64,000 nucleotides of DNA, taken from the NCBI RefSeq assembly GCF_000165835.1, contig NC_014640.1, forward strand, positions 62,001-126,000, read 5' to 3'. The stretch comes from Achromobacter xylosoxidans A8. GTDB taxonomy: Bacteria; Pseudomonadota; Gammaproteobacteria; Burkholderiales; Burkholderiaceae_B. Shown here piece after piece: positions 51,937 to 63,343 of this stretch (positions are counted from its first letter, which is position 1; the number at the start of each line of letters is the position of its first letter). The position numbers were made by a program, and so were the translations under genes. The notes under the pieces were generated by a model. It saw nothing but the letters and a program-made list of their open reading frames with translations. It made no database searches and was not told the origin of the DNA.

Positions 51937-53049
51937 TCAGATGGCGCAGGCGCCGCTGGTGCAATCGCCGCTATCGGCGCTTGCTCCTTCGATCGACCGC
52001 AGCACCGGCGTGCTCATATGCCCCCAGCCGGGTATCAGCACGGAAAAGCGGCCGGCCTCGCCGCCCATCACGAACAGATGGATGTGGTCCGGGCTGTGCA
52101 CGATGGGAATGCGGGTGTCGTCGTTGCGCTTGTAGTACTTGGGCAGGTTGCGGTTGTAGACCTTGCCGTAGCGGTGGCCATAGGCCAGGTCGATGAAGCG
52201 GTTGCCGTGATTGACGTACAGGTAGTTGCGCACGTCGGCGCGCGACCAGCCGTGCTTGCCGATGGTCTGCGCGTGTTCCAGGCCCAGCACCACCGCGATA
52301 TGGCCGCCTAGCACCGCGCTGTTGGACGCGATGGTGCTCATGGCCGAACACATGGTGTCGAGGATGCCTTCGGGGTCGTTCGAGATGTGGTTGGTGACGC
52401 TGTGCGGGGCTTCGGCAGCCATCGCGAAGACGGTGGAGTCTTCGGCCTTGTAGCCGTGTTCCACGTGATACGGCGCCAGCGGACTTTGCAGTTCGTTTTC
52501 GCAGACGCAGTAGGTGTATTTGCCGGGGTGCCCCAGCGTGCTCTTGTCCAGGTCTCCCGGCCAGCCGCCGCCCACGTTGAGCATGATCAGGCGCAGCGCC
52601 CGGCCGATGGTGGCGTTGGCGCGATTGCCGGAGCCGAACGCGTTGACGCCGCCGTTCATGCCGATTTCGCGCGCTATCGGCCCGTTCACAACCAGCAGCG
52701 GCGCGGCCACGTGCGTGGTGGCTTGCACGCCATTCAGGTTGAAAGCCTGGTCGGTCACGGCCTTTACCGCTGCCAGCACCACCGGGGCGTACTCGGGCTT
52801 GCAGCCGGCCATCACCATGTTGATGGCCAGCACTTCGCGCGTCAGCTCGCCCCAACGCGGCGCCACCCGCGCTTCGACAAAGTGGGCATCGCCGCCCAGC
52901 CGGGCCACGATCTCGTCGATCTTCTCCTGGGTCGGCGGCACGACGGGCAACCCGTCGGTGAAGCCGCGCTCGTAGTAGTACTCCACCAGGTCCACGCCGG
53001 CCGGCACCATGTTTGCCGGCGATGCCTTCGCTTGCAGAACCGCACTCAT
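51937..53049 (-). CDS. 370-residue unknown protein with C-terminal Cys pair, partner of the UGSC protein
   Basis: A soluble protein without signal peptide. A catalytic-looking core (YYYERGFTDGLPVVPPTQEK, EVLAINMVMAGCKPEYAPVV, VNAFGSGNRANATIGRALR) is followed by a His-rich C-terminal half (HSPDHIHLFVMGGEAGRFSV) and ends in Cys363-x4-Cys368 (GDCTSGACAI). Cys-terminated tails like this often shuttle electrons in thiol-dependent reductases. It opens the operon with an AGGAGA site. Conservation with UGSC genes is expected from context; I cannot name a family. Confidence 0.7.
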   Translation of the reverse strand: MSAVLQAKASPANMVPAGVDLVEYYYERGFTDGLPVVPPTQEKIDEIVARLGGDAHFVEARVAPRWGELTREVLAINMVMAGCKPEYAPVVLAAVKAVTDQAFNLNGVQATTHVAAPLLVVNGPIAREIGMNGGVNAFGSGNRANATIGRALRLIMLNVGGGWPGDLDKSTLGHPGKYTYCVCENELQSPLAPYHVEHGYKAEDSTVFAMAAEAPHSVTNHISNDPEGILDTMCSAMSTIASNSAVLGGHIAVVLGLEHAQTIGKHGWSRADVRNYLYVNHGNRFIDLAYGHRYGKVYNRNLPKYYKRNDDTRIPIVHSPDHIHLFVMGGEAGRFSVLIPGWGHMSTPVLRSIEGASADSGDCTSGACAI

Positions 53050-53095
53050 CAGAATCTCCTCGTGGCTGTCGAATGACGTTACGAGGAGGATAGGA

Positions 53096-53120
53096 GTCCT
53101 TGCTTATTTATAACAAGGAC
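53096..53120. promoter_or_regulatory. Inverted repeat in the promoter region of the UGSC operon
   Basis: A 7-bp inverted repeat GTCCTTG-N11-CAAGGAC (53096-53102 with 53114-53120) lies in an AT-rich space 47 bases upstream of the operon's first start codon. Spacing and symmetry fit a LysR- or GntR-type operator. The adjacent AT-rich stretch could hold the promoter. Confidence 0.45.
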
Positions 53121-53182
53121 AATCTATTTCGATAAATGATTGCGAAAAATGCATAAATGAATGGGGCGGGCGCGCGCTGCCG

Positions 53183-53602
53183 CTACACCTTCGGCCAATA
53201 CGTCCCGAAGCTCCACAGATTGCCTTCCGGATCGCGGCAGGCGAACTCGCGGCTGCCGTAGGCGGTGTCATAAGGCGGGGTTTCGATGGTGGCGCCGCTA
53301 GCCTGGACCTGCGCGTGCAGGGCGTCCGGATCGTCCACGGCCAGGTACAGCGCGTCGGTGCGGCGTCCTTGCAGATCGCCGACCAGCTTGCCATGGGCGT
53401 CGTCGCGGTCCGGGCCCAGCATCAGGAGGGAGCTGCCGTAGGCCAGTTCCGCATGCTGCACAGTGCCGTCGTCGCGGTAGACGGCATGTTCGGTGAAGCC
53501 CACCACGCCGGTAAGCCAGCGGATCATCGCCTCCGCGTCGCGGCAGCGCAGGGTTGGAAACAGGCGGGGCGCCGCCTGTTCGGATGGCATTGAACTCATC
53601 AT
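53183..53602 (-). CDS. VOC family protein (glyoxalase/bleomycin-resistance fold)
   Basis: A 139-residue protein with the vicinal-oxygen-chelate fold: LFPTLRCRDAEAMIRWLTGV opens the first module and GSREFACRDPEGNLWSFGTY closes the second, with a conserved Glu in place for metal. Such domains include extradiol dioxygenases, glyoxalase I and antibiotic-binding proteins; most small ones like this are of unknown substrate. A GGGAG site precedes the ATG at 53602. It stands between the UGSC operon and the leucine-degradation genes, with no sign of joint function. Confidence 0.85.
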   Translation of the reverse strand: MMSSMPSEQAAPRLFPTLRCRDAEAMIRWLTGVVGFTEHAVYRDDGTVQHAELAYGSSLLMLGPDRDDAHGKLVGDLQGRRTDALYLAVDDPDALHAQVQASGATIETPPYDTAYGSREFACRDPEGNLWSFGTYWPKV

Positions 53603-53686
53603 GGGTACTCCCGTGGATAAGCAGGAGCGCCCATGATGAACCCGCAGGCGGCGAGGCGGGTGACGATTTTGTTACGGCGCGCTTGG

Positions 53687-55711
<2,025 letters not shown>

Positions 55712-55767
55712 GGATGTCATCCAGGCTGAAATTATTCTTGGGCTGCAATGGGGGCGGCTGTGCCGCC

Positions 55768-57375
55768 CTACATGCGGAACACGCCGAACTTGGTGTCCTC
55801 GATGGGCGCGTTCAAGGCTGCCGACAGCGCCAGCCCCAACACGCGCCGCGTGTCGGCCGGCGCGATGATACCGTCGTCCCACAGGCGCGCGGTGGCGTAG
55901 TAGGGATGGCCTTCGCGTTCGTACTGTTCGCGGATGGGCGTCTTGAAGGCGGTTTCCTCGTCGGCGGACCATTGGCCGCCGCGAGCCTCGATACCGTCGC
56001 GCTTGACCGTGGCCAAGACGCTGGCGGCCTGTTCGCCACCCATGACCGAGATGCGGGCGTTGGGCCACATGAACAGCATGCGCGGCGAATAGGCTCGGCC
56101 GCACATGCCGTAGTTGCCGGCGCCGAACGAGCCGCCGATCAGCACGGTGAACTTGGGCACGTTGGCGGTGGCCACCGCCGTCACCATCTTGGCGCCGTGG
56201 CGGGCGATGCCTTCGTTTTCGTACTTGCGGCCGACCATGAAGCCGGTGATGTTCTGCAGGAACACCAGCGGGATCTTGCGCTGCGCGCACAGTTCGATGA
56301 AGTGCGCGCCCTTTTGCGCGGACTCCGAGAACAGGATGCCGTTGTTGGCCACGATGCCTACGGGCATGCCTTGGATGTGTGCGAAGCCGGTGACCAGCGT
56401 GGGGCCGAAACGCGCCTTGAACTCGTCGAACTCGGAGCCGTCGACGATGCGCGCGATGACTTCGCGCACGTCATAGGGCTTGCGCGTGTCGGCAGGGATG
56501 ATGCCATTCAGTTCGCTCGGGTCGTAGCGCGGCTCGCGTACCGGGATGGTGGCCAGCGGCTGCGGCTTCTTGCGGTTCAGGCGCGCGACGGCGTTGCGTG
56601 CCAGTTGCAGCGCGTGCATGTCGTTGGCGGCCAGATGGTCCACCACGCCGGACAGGCGCGTGTGCACGTCGCCGCCGCCCAGGTCTTCGGCGCTGACCTC
56701 TTCGCCGGTGGCGGCCTTTACCAGCGGCGGGCCGCCCAGGAAGATGGTGCCCTGGTTCTTGACGATGATGGACTCGTCGCTCATGGCGGGCACGTAGGCG
56801 CCGCCGGCGGTGCAGGAGCCCATCACTACGGCGATCTGCGAAATGCCTTGCGCGGACATTTGCGCCTGGTTGTAGAAGATGCGGCCGAAGTGTTCGCGGT
56901 CGGGGAATACCTCGTCCTGCTGCGGCAGGTTGGCGCCGCCCGAATCCACCAGGTAGACGCAGGGCAGATGGTTCTGCGCGGCGATTTCCTGCGCGCGCAG
57001 ATGCTTCTTGACCGTCATCGGGTAGTAGGTGCCGCCCTTGACCGTGGCATCGTTGCAGACGATCACGCATTCAGTGCCGGCCACGCGGCCGATGCCGGTG
57101 ATGACGCCGGCGCCGGGGGCTTCGCCGCCGTACATGCCGTGCGCCGCCATCGGCGACAGTTCCAGGAACGGCGTGCCCGGATCGATCAGGTGTTCAACGC
57201 GGTCGCGCGGCAGCAGCTTGCCGCGCGCCACGTGCTTGGCGCGCGCGGCTTCGCTGCCGCCCAGCGCGGTATGGGCCAGTTGCTGGTCCAGATCATCCAG
57301 CTGCGCCTGCATGGCCTGCGCATTGTCGGTGTAGTCCTGCGACCGCGGATTGATGCGGGATTCGATGATGGGCAT
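55768..57375 (-). CDS. liuB: 3-methylcrotonyl-CoA carboxylase, carboxyltransferase beta subunit
   Basis: A 535-residue acyl-CoA carboxylase beta subunit: N-terminal carboxyltransferase half ([60 protein letters not shown]) and C-terminal half ([40 protein letters not shown]). It partners liuD in leucine degradation. Its upstream space (57376-57600) holds a terminator-like hairpin after the thiolase gene, so liuB-liuD may start a separate transcript. Confidence 0.93.
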   Translation of the reverse strand: MPIIESRINPRSQDYTDNAQAMQAQLDDLDQQLAHTALGGSEAARAKHVARGKLLPRDRVEHLIDPGTPFLELSPMAAHGMYGGEAPGAGVITGIGRVAGTECVIVCNDATVKGGTYYPMTVKKHLRAQEIAAQNHLPCVYLVDSGGANLPQQDEVFPDREHFGRIFYNQAQMSAQGISQIAVVMGSCTAGGAYVPAMSDESIIVKNQGTIFLGGPPLVKAATGEEVSAEDLGGGDVHTRLSGVVDHLAANDMHALQLARNAVARLNRKKPQPLATIPVREPRYDPSELNGIIPADTRKPYDVREVIARIVDGSEFDEFKARFGPTLVTGFAHIQGMPVGIVANNGILFSESAQKGAHFIELCAQRKIPLVFLQNITGFMVGRKYENEGIARHGAKMVTAVATANVPKFTVLIGGSFGAGNYGMCGRAYSPRMLFMWPNARISVMGGEQAASVLATVKRDGIEARGGQWSADEETAFKTPIREQYEREGHPYYATARLWDDGIIAPADTRRVLGLALSAALNAPIEDTKFGVFRM

Positions 57376-57570
57376 GGGGTTCCACCCGTCCTGCTTGTTG
57401 GAAATTTGAAGGCGCTCGTGGAGCGGTTTGTCTCGCTGCCCGGTGGGCCGGGCATGCTTATAGGCTATCGGTATCGAAGAGGGATTTCGTTGCGCCTTTC
57501 CTGCACGGCGCGCGACCGACCCGTCGCGCTACGACGCCATGCAAAAAAGGCGCAGCGGAATCCATCGAAA

Positions 57571-57594
57571 GCCGGGAGGCCGAAGCCTCCCGGC
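57571..57594 (-). terminator. Terminator after the thiolase gene
   Basis: A 10-bp perfect stem (57571-57580 with 57585-57594, GCCGGGAGGC and GCCTCCCGGC) with a CGAA tetraloop, seven bases past the thiolase stop, followed on the minus strand by TTTCG. It suggests the thiolase unit ends here and that liuB starts from its own promoter within 57376-57570. Confidence 0.65.
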
Positions 57595-57600
57595 GTTGCG

Positions 57601-58782
57601 TCAGATCATTTCAATCGCCATTGCCACGGCTTCGCCGCCGCCGATGCACAGCGTGGCCACGCCGCGCTTGCCGCCGGTCTTGCGCAGCGCGCCGACCAGG
57701 GTGGCCATCAGGCGGGCGCCGGACGCGCCGATCGGATGGCCCAGGGCGGTGGCGCCGCCGTGGATGTTGACCTTGTCATGCGGCAGCTTGAAGTCGGTCA
57801 TGGCGGCCATGGTGACCACCGCGAAGGCTTCATTGATTTCGTACAGGTCCACGTCCTCGGCCTTCCAGCCGGTCTTGGCGAACAGGTTCTTCAGCGCGCC
57901 CACGGGGGCGGTGGTGAACCAGTTCGGCTCTTGCGAGTGCTGGCTGTGGGCGACGATGCGGGCCAGCGGCTTTACGCCTAGCTTTTCAGCGGTGGAGGCG
58001 CGCATCAGCACCATGGCGGCGGCGCCGTCGGAGATCGACGAGGAGTTGGCGGCGGTGACGGTGCCGTCCTTTTTGAAGGCGGGCTTGAGGGTGGGGATCT
58101 TTTCCGGCATGGCCTTGGTGGGGGCCTCGTCGGTGTCGATCACCGTGTCGCCCTTGCGGCCGGCGACCGTCACGGGGGCGATTTCCCACTTGAAGCTGCC
58201 GTCTTCGGACGCGGCGCGGGCGCGGCGCAGCGATTCCAGCGAGAACGCGTCCTGCTGTTCGCGGGTGAAGGAATATTTGGAGGCGCAGTCTTCGGCGAAC
58301 ACGCCCATGGCCTTGCCCTTGTCGTAGGCGTCTTCCAGGCCGTCCAGCGCCATGTGGTCATACACGGTGTTGTGGCCGTAGCGGTAGCCCTGGCGGCCCT
58401 TGAGCAGCAGGTAGGGAGCATTGCTCATGCTTTCCTGGCCGCCGGCGACGACGATGTTGGCGCTGCCCGCGGCCAGCAGGTCATGGCCGAACATGGCGGC
58501 TTTCAGGCCCGAACCGCAGACTTTGTGGATGGTGGTGCAAGCCACGCCCAGCGGCAGGCCCGCGCCCAGCGCGGCCTGGCGCGCCGGGGCCTGGCCCTGG
58601 CCGGCCTGCAGCACGTTGCCCATGATGACTTCTTCGACTTGCTCGGGCTTGATGCCGGCGCGTTCGACGGCGGCCTTGATGGCGATCGAGCCCAGCTCGT
58701 GCGCGGCCAGGCCGGACAAGGCGCCCAGCATGCCGCCCATGGGCGTGCGGGCAACGGAAACGATGACGATGGGATCTGACAT
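57601..58782 (-). CDS. Acetyl-CoA acetyltransferase (thiolase)
   Basis: A 393-residue thiolase II-type enzyme. Catalytic Cys89 lies in TTIHKVCGSGLKAAM, a His in ALGHPIGASGARLMATL, and the second Cys379 in TLCIGGGEAVAMAIE. It condenses or cleaves acetyl-CoA/acetoacetyl-CoA; within the leucine-degradation group it would cleave acetoacetyl-CoA formed from HMG-CoA. The ATG at 58782 (MSDPIVIVSVARTPMG) has an AGGAGCT ribosome site. aceK lies 35 bases upstream on the same strand. Confidence 0.92.
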   Translation of the reverse strand: MSDPIVIVSVARTPMGGMLGALSGLAAHELGSIAIKAAVERAGIKPEQVEEVIMGNVLQAGQGQAPARQAALGAGLPLGVACTTIHKVCGSGLKAAMFGHDLLAAGSANIVVAGGQESMSNAPYLLLKGRQGYRYGHNTVYDHMALDGLEDAYDKGKAMGVFAEDCASKYSFTREQQDAFSLESLRRARAASEDGSFKWEIAPVTVAGRKGDTVIDTDEAPTKAMPEKIPTLKPAFKKDGTVTAANSSSISDGAAAMVLMRASTAEKLGVKPLARIVAHSQHSQEPNWFTTAPVGALKNLFAKTGWKAEDVDLYEINEAFAVVTMAAMTDFKLPHDKVNIHGGATALGHPIGASGARLMATLVGALRKTGGKRGVATLCIGGGEAVAMAIEMI

Positions 58783-58817
58783 GGCTAGCTCCTGTGAGGG
58801 TCGGGACAGCTCTGGGG

Positions 58818-60674
58818 TTACGAGGCCGCGTGGTCGCCTGGAGGGCATTCCGGACGCAGGCGTCTGTCCGTATCGTAAGGGAAAAATTCTTCAATCCGGC
58901 CTTGCGCTACATGGGTGCGGCAGGCCTGCCACCAGTCCGGTTCCAGCAGCTCGGCATGGTGACGCATGAAGGCGCCGCGCACGCGCGGGTCGCCCAGCAG
59001 GAAACGTCCGAATTCCTCGGGGAATACATCATTCGGACCAATGGCGTACCAGGGTTCGGACGCCAGTTCCGCCTCTTCGTTGGGGGCGGGCGGGATGCGC
59101 CGGAAATTCATTTCGGTCATGCGCTGGATTTCGTCGTAATCGTAGAAAACGACGCGGCCCAGGCGCGTGACGCCGAAGTTCTTGTACAGCATGTCCCCGG
59201 GGAAAATATTGGCCGCGGCCAGCTGGCGGATGGCATCCCCGTATTCGCGCACGGCCGGGTCCAGCAGCGCGTCCGAAGCCTGGCGCAGATAGATGTTCAA
59301 GGGCGTCATGCGCCGTTCGATGTAGACATGGCGGATGACCACCGTGTCGCCGGTTTCCTCTATCAGGCTGGGTACCAGCCGGCGCAGTTCTTCCAGCAGG
59401 GCCGGCGCGAAGCGCGCGCGCGGCAGCGCCACCTGCGAGTATTCCCAGGTGTCGGCCATGCGGCCGACGCGGTCGTGCAGCTTCACCATCTGGTACTTGC
59501 GGCGCACGGTGGCATGGTCCATGCCGTCCTTGTCGATGCGGTCCTTGATGAGCTTGAACACGTAGGGATAGGACGGCAGCGTGAACACGCACATCACCAT
59601 GCCCTTGATGCCGGGGGCGATGTCGAAGGCGTCGCGCGAATGGGCCAGGTGATGCAGGAAGTCGCGGTAGAACAGCGTCTTGCCCTGCTTCTGCAGGCCG
59701 ATCATGGTGTAGAGCTCGGCCTTGGGCTTGCGCGGCAGCAGGCTGGACAGGAAGTTCACCACCGCGGCCGGCGTTTCCATGTCCACCAGGAAGTAGGCGC
59801 GGGTGAAGCTGAACAGCGTGCTCAGGTCGTCCGCGCCCAGCAGCAGCGCGTCCAGCACGACCTGGCCCGCCGGGTTGCGCATCAGCGCCACCGCGAAGGG
59901 ATACACCGTACCCTGGTTGATCAGGCGGCCGACGATGTAGGCGCCCTTGTTGCGGAAGAACAGCGAGCCCAGCGCGTGGATCTGGCAGTCGCTGGCGATG
60001 CGGCGGCCGACGTGGCGCGGCAGTGTCGCGCGCAGTTGCTTGACCGCGGCGCGCGCCAGCAGCCGCGTGTCGCGCGGCAGGTCTTCAAAGGGCAGCGCCA
60101 GACCGAAGTCCGCCACCATGCGGATCAGGCTTTTCTCCAGCCCGTCGGTGGCTGGGTAGTACACCCGGTACGAGGGGATGCTGCTGTCCAGGTAATCGGT
60201 GGCGATGGCCGGACGGACGAACAGGAAGGCGTTGTGGAAATAGTCGCGGTGCAGGATGCGGCAGGAGACCGAGTTGAAGAAGGTCTCGGCGCATTCGGGC
60301 TGGCGGTGCTCGCCCAGCAGTCCGACGAACTCCTGCTTGATCTGCTGCCAGAACGCGGTTTGCTCGTCGCTCAGGGTGGGGGCTGCGCTGCCATTGGCGC
60401 CTACCGCGCCTTCCGGGCGGCCGCGCAGCACGCCTTCCAGCTGGGTGGCGCATTCGCGCACCCGCATGTCGTAGTACTCGATGCGCTCGCGCGACAGGCG
60501 CTGGATGCCGTGCCAGTCGCCGGATTCGAACAGCGCCTTGGCACGCTGGGCGCTGTAGCGGAATAGCGCGTAGTGGCGGTCGAAGCCCGCCAGGATCAGC
60601 CGCGCGACGTCCAGCGGCGCAGGGCCCGGCGCGGGCGCCTGTTCGATGTGCTGGACGTCGGACATGCGGATCAT
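58818..60674 (-). CDS. aceK: Isocitrate dehydrogenase kinase/phosphatase
   Basis: A 618-residue bifunctional enzyme that phosphorylates and dephosphorylates isocitrate dehydrogenase, steering carbon into the glyoxylate bypass. Family blocks are clear (IMRHPAGQVVLDALLLGADD-like ALMRNPAGQVVLDALLLGAD, FRDFLHHLAHSRDAFDIAPG, MVMCVFTLPSYPYVFKLIKD, VVFYDYDEIQRMTEMNFRRI). The length fits the family (E. coli 578). Its start lies ten bases after the liuA stop. It belongs near aceA/aceB in enterics; here it sits inside a leucine-degradation group. Confidence 0.95.
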   Translation of the reverse strand: MIRMSDVQHIEQAPAPGPAPLDVARLILAGFDRHYALFRYSAQRAKALFESGDWHGIQRLSRERIEYYDMRVRECATQLEGVLRGRPEGAVGANGSAAPTLSDEQTAFWQQIKQEFVGLLGEHRQPECAETFFNSVSCRILHRDYFHNAFLFVRPAIATDYLDSSIPSYRVYYPATDGLEKSLIRMVADFGLALPFEDLPRDTRLLARAAVKQLRATLPRHVGRRIASDCQIHALGSLFFRNKGAYIVGRLINQGTVYPFAVALMRNPAGQVVLDALLLGADDLSTLFSFTRAYFLVDMETPAAVVNFLSSLLPRKPKAELYTMIGLQKQGKTLFYRDFLHHLAHSRDAFDIAPGIKGMVMCVFTLPSYPYVFKLIKDRIDKDGMDHATVRRKYQMVKLHDRVGRMADTWEYSQVALPRARFAPALLEELRRLVPSLIEETGDTVVIRHVYIERRMTPLNIYLRQASDALLDPAVREYGDAIRQLAAANIFPGDMLYKNFGVTRLGRVVFYDYDEIQRMTEMNFRRIPPAPNEEAELASEPWYAIGPNDVFPEEFGRFLLGDPRVRGAFMRHHAELLEPDWWQACRTHVAQGRIEEFFPYDTDRRLRPECPPGDHAAS

Positions 60675-60684
60675 GGAGGCGCGC

Positions 60685-61863
60685 TCAGGCGGTTTCGTTG
60701 AACAGTTCGCGGCCGATCAGCATGCGGCGGATTTCGCTGGTGCCGGCGCCGATCTCGTACAGCTTGGCGTCGCGCCACAGGCGGCCCACCGGGTATTCGT
60801 TGATGTAGCCGTTGCCGCCCAGGATCTGCACGCCCTCGCCCGCCATCCAGGTGGCTTTTTCGGCGGTGTACAGGATCAGCGCGGCGCAGTCCTTGCGTAC
60901 CTGGCGCACGTGCTCGGCGCCCAGGCGGTCCAGGTTCTTGCCGACCTGGTAGCAGAAGGCGCGGCTGGCCTGCAACGTGGTGTACAGATCGGCGACCTTG
61001 CCCTGGATGAGTTGGAATTCGCCGATGGCCTGGCCGAACTGCTTGCGGTCATGGATATAGGGGACGACCACGTCCATCACGGCCTGCATGATGCCCACCG
61101 GGCCGCCGGACAGCACCGCGCGTTCGTAGTCCAGGCCGCTCATCAGCACCTTGACGCCGGCGTTGACCTGGCCCAGCACGTTCTCTTCGGGGATTTCGCA
61201 GTCCTGGAACACCAGTTCGCCGGTGTGGCTGCCGCGCATGCCCAGCTTGTCCAGCTTCTGCGCCACGGAAAAGCCCTTGAAACCCTTTTCGACCAGGAAG
61301 GCGGTGATGCCGCGCTGGTGGGCTTCGGGGTCGGTCTTGGCGTAGACCACCAGGGTGTCGGCGTCGGGGCCGTTGGTGATCCACATCTTGGTGCCGTTCA
61401 GCACGTAGCGGTCGCCCTTCTTGTCGGCGCGCAGCTTCATGCTGACCACGTCGGAACCGGCGCCCGGCTCGCTCATGGCCAGCGCGCCCACGTGTTCGCC
61501 GGAAATCAGCTTGGGCAGGTACTTGGCCTTCTGGGCCGCCGTGCCGTTGCGATTGATCTGGTTCACGCACAGGTTGGAGTGCGCGCCATAGGACAGGCCG
61601 ACCGAGGCGCTGGCGCGGGAGATTTCCTCCATCACGATCATGTGGGCCAGATAGCCCATTTTTGCGCCGCCGTATTCCTCGTCGGCCGTCATGCCCAGCA
61701 CGCCGAGCTCGCCGAATTTGCGCCAGAGGTCCATGGGGAACTGGTCGCTGCGGTCCACTTCTGCGGCGCGCGGCGCGATCTCGGTCTGCGCGAAATTGCG
61801 CACCGCGTCGCGCAGCATGTCCAGATCTTCGCCCAGGTCGAAGTTCAGGCCGGGAAGGTTCAT
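60685..61863 (-). CDS. liuA: Isovaleryl-CoA dehydrogenase
   Basis: A 392-residue acyl-CoA dehydrogenase that oxidises isovaleryl-CoA, step three of leucine degradation. FAD/acyl-CoA features: [80 protein letters not shown] and the C-terminal [19 protein letters not shown]. The paralogue substrate is inferred from location next to liuB and liuD. A perfect 20-bp palindrome lies 121 bases upstream of its start. Confidence 0.9.
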   Translation of the reverse strand: MNLPGLNFDLGEDLDMLRDAVRNFAQTEIAPRAAEVDRSDQFPMDLWRKFGELGVLGMTADEEYGGAKMGYLAHMIVMEEISRASASVGLSYGAHSNLCVNQINRNGTAAQKAKYLPKLISGEHVGALAMSEPGAGSDVVSMKLRADKKGDRYVLNGTKMWITNGPDADTLVVYAKTDPEAHQRGITAFLVEKGFKGFSVAQKLDKLGMRGSHTGELVFQDCEIPEENVLGQVNAGVKVLMSGLDYERAVLSGGPVGIMQAVMDVVVPYIHDRKQFGQAIGEFQLIQGKVADLYTTLQASRAFCYQVGKNLDRLGAEHVRQVRKDCAALILYTAEKATWMAGEGVQILGGNGYINEYPVGRLWRDAKLYEIGAGTSEIRRMLIGRELFNETA

Positions 61864-61984
61864 CGCTGTCTCCGTGATAGTAGGTACTTACTATTTTGTG
61901 GGCGCCTGGCTCCGGCGCCGGATTGCCGCGCGTGGCTCATGATGCGCCGATCGGCCATCGCTAGGCAATGATGCACTGCAAATA

Positions 61985-62004
61985 TTACGTTTACGTAAAC
62001 GTAA
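61985..62004. promoter_or_regulatory. Perfect 20-bp palindrome, LiuR-type operator candidate
   Basis: TTACGTTTACGTAAACGTAA is perfectly self-complementary and lies between liuA and the divergent amidohydrolase, 121 bases upstream of the liuA start. The TTTACGT/ACGTAAA motif matches what is known of LiuR (MerR-family) operators that control leucine/isovalerate catabolism. A LiuR gene is not in the window. The surrounding AT-rich stretch probably contains the promoter. Confidence 0.7.
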
Positions 62005-62097
62005 ATTGGAGTCGGGTTATCCCTAGGTAATTGCGTGTTACCGGGGGAGCGGCCCTGGGTAAGATTCCAGCCGATCCTTGAATCCTGAATTATTGCG

Positions 62098-63285
62098 ATG
62101 GAGTTTGCCGTGCTCGAACTGACCAATCTGGACGAAATTGTGGCGCTGCGGCGCGACATCCACATGCATCCGGAGCTTTGCTACGAAGAGCACCGCACGG
62201 CCAAGGTGGTGGCGGACACGCTGCGCGGCTGGGGCATCGAGACCCACACCGGCATCGCCAAGACCGGGGTGGTCGGCGTGATCAAGCGCGGCGCGTCGGA
62301 TCGCGCCATCATGCTGCGCGCCGACATGGATGCGCTGCCCATGCAGGAAGAGAACCAGTTCGACCATCGTTCGCGCCATGACGGCAAGATGCACGGCTGC
62401 GGGCACGACGGCCACACCGCCATGCTGCTGGCTGCCGCGCGCCACTTGCAGGCCGAGGGCGGCTTCGACGGCACGGTGTACCTGTGCTTCCAGCCAGCCG
62501 AGGAAGGCGGTGCCGGCGGCCGCGCCATGATCCAGGACGGCCTGTTCGAACGCTTTCCCTGCGAGGCTGTGTTCGGCATGCACAATTGGCCGGGGTTGGC
62601 CGCCGGGACCTTCGGCGTCTGTGCCGGCCCGATGATGGCGGCCGCCAACGGCTTCAAGATCACCGTGCGCGGCAAGGGCGGCCACGCCGCCGCGCCGCAG
62701 GATTGCAGCGATCCGGTGCCCGCGCTGTTCGCCATCGGCCAGTCCCTGCAGACCATCCTCACGCGCAGCAAGCGTCCGCTGGACGCCGCGGTGCTGTCGA
62801 TCACCCAGGTGCAGGCCGGCGGCAGCGTGATCAACGTCATTCCCAATAGCGCCTGGCTGGGCGGCTCGGTGCGGGCCTACAGCACCGACGTGGTCGACCT
62901 GATCGAACGCCGCATGAACGAGATCGCCGGCAACATCGCGGCCGCGCACGGCTGCGAGGCCGACGTGTTCTTCGAGCGCCGCTACCCGGCGCTGGTGAAC
63001 ACCGTGGCCGAGACCGAGTTCTGCATGGAAGTCATGCGCGAGGTGGTGGGCCAGGACAAGGCATTGGTGATCGAGCCGGCCATGGCTTCCGAGGATTTTG
63101 CCTTCCTGCTGCAGGAAAAGCCTGGCTGCTACGTGTTCCTGGGCAACGGCGACGGCGAGCACCGCATGGCGGGCCATGGCCTGGGGCCTTGCATGCTGCA
63201 CAACGCCAGCTATGACTTCAACGATTCCCTGATTCCGGCTGGCGCGTCGTACTGGGTACGCCTGGCGCAACGCTATCTGGCCTGA
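62098..63285 (+). CDS. M20 family amidohydrolase (hippurate hydrolase-like)
   Basis: A 395-residue M20D metallopeptidase-type amidohydrolase that cleaves N-acyl amino acids. Metal ligands: LRADMDALPM, HGCGHDGHTAMLL, FQPAEEGGAGGR, and a later MASEDFAFLL, with the catalytic Glu in the PAEEGG segment. Family: HipO/amidohydrolases of N-acyl amino acids; substrate uncertain. The ATG at 62098 has no clear ribosome site, whereas an in-frame GTG at 62110 follows GGAG by six bases, so the true start may be there. The Bug receptor just downstream on the same strand probably serves the same pathway. Confidence 0.9.
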   Translation: MEFAVLELTNLDEIVALRRDIHMHPELCYEEHRTAKVVADTLRGWGIETHTGIAKTGVVGVIKRGASDRAIMLRADMDALPMQEENQFDHRSRHDGKMHGCGHDGHTAMLLAAARHLQAEGGFDGTVYLCFQPAEEGGAGGRAMIQDGLFERFPCEAVFGMHNWPGLAAGTFGVCAGPMMAAANGFKITVRGKGGHAAAPQDCSDPVPALFAIGQSLQTILTRSKRPLDAAVLSITQVQAGGSVINVIPNSAWLGGSVRAYSTDVVDLIERRMNEIAGNIAAAHGCEADVFFERRYPALVNTVAETEFCMEVMREVVGQDKALVIEPAMASEDFAFLLQEKPGCYVFLGNGDGEHRMAGHGLGPCMLHNASYDFNDSLIPAGASYWVRLAQRYLA

Positions 63286-63343
63286 TGTGCTTCATGCTTT
63301 CCGTTTTATCTGACGCAGTGCCACGCAACATTACTAGGACGAT

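Noticed and set aside
58794..60566. Long plus-strand frame opposite aceK
   Set aside because: Antisense shadow of aceK, low complexity, no start signal.
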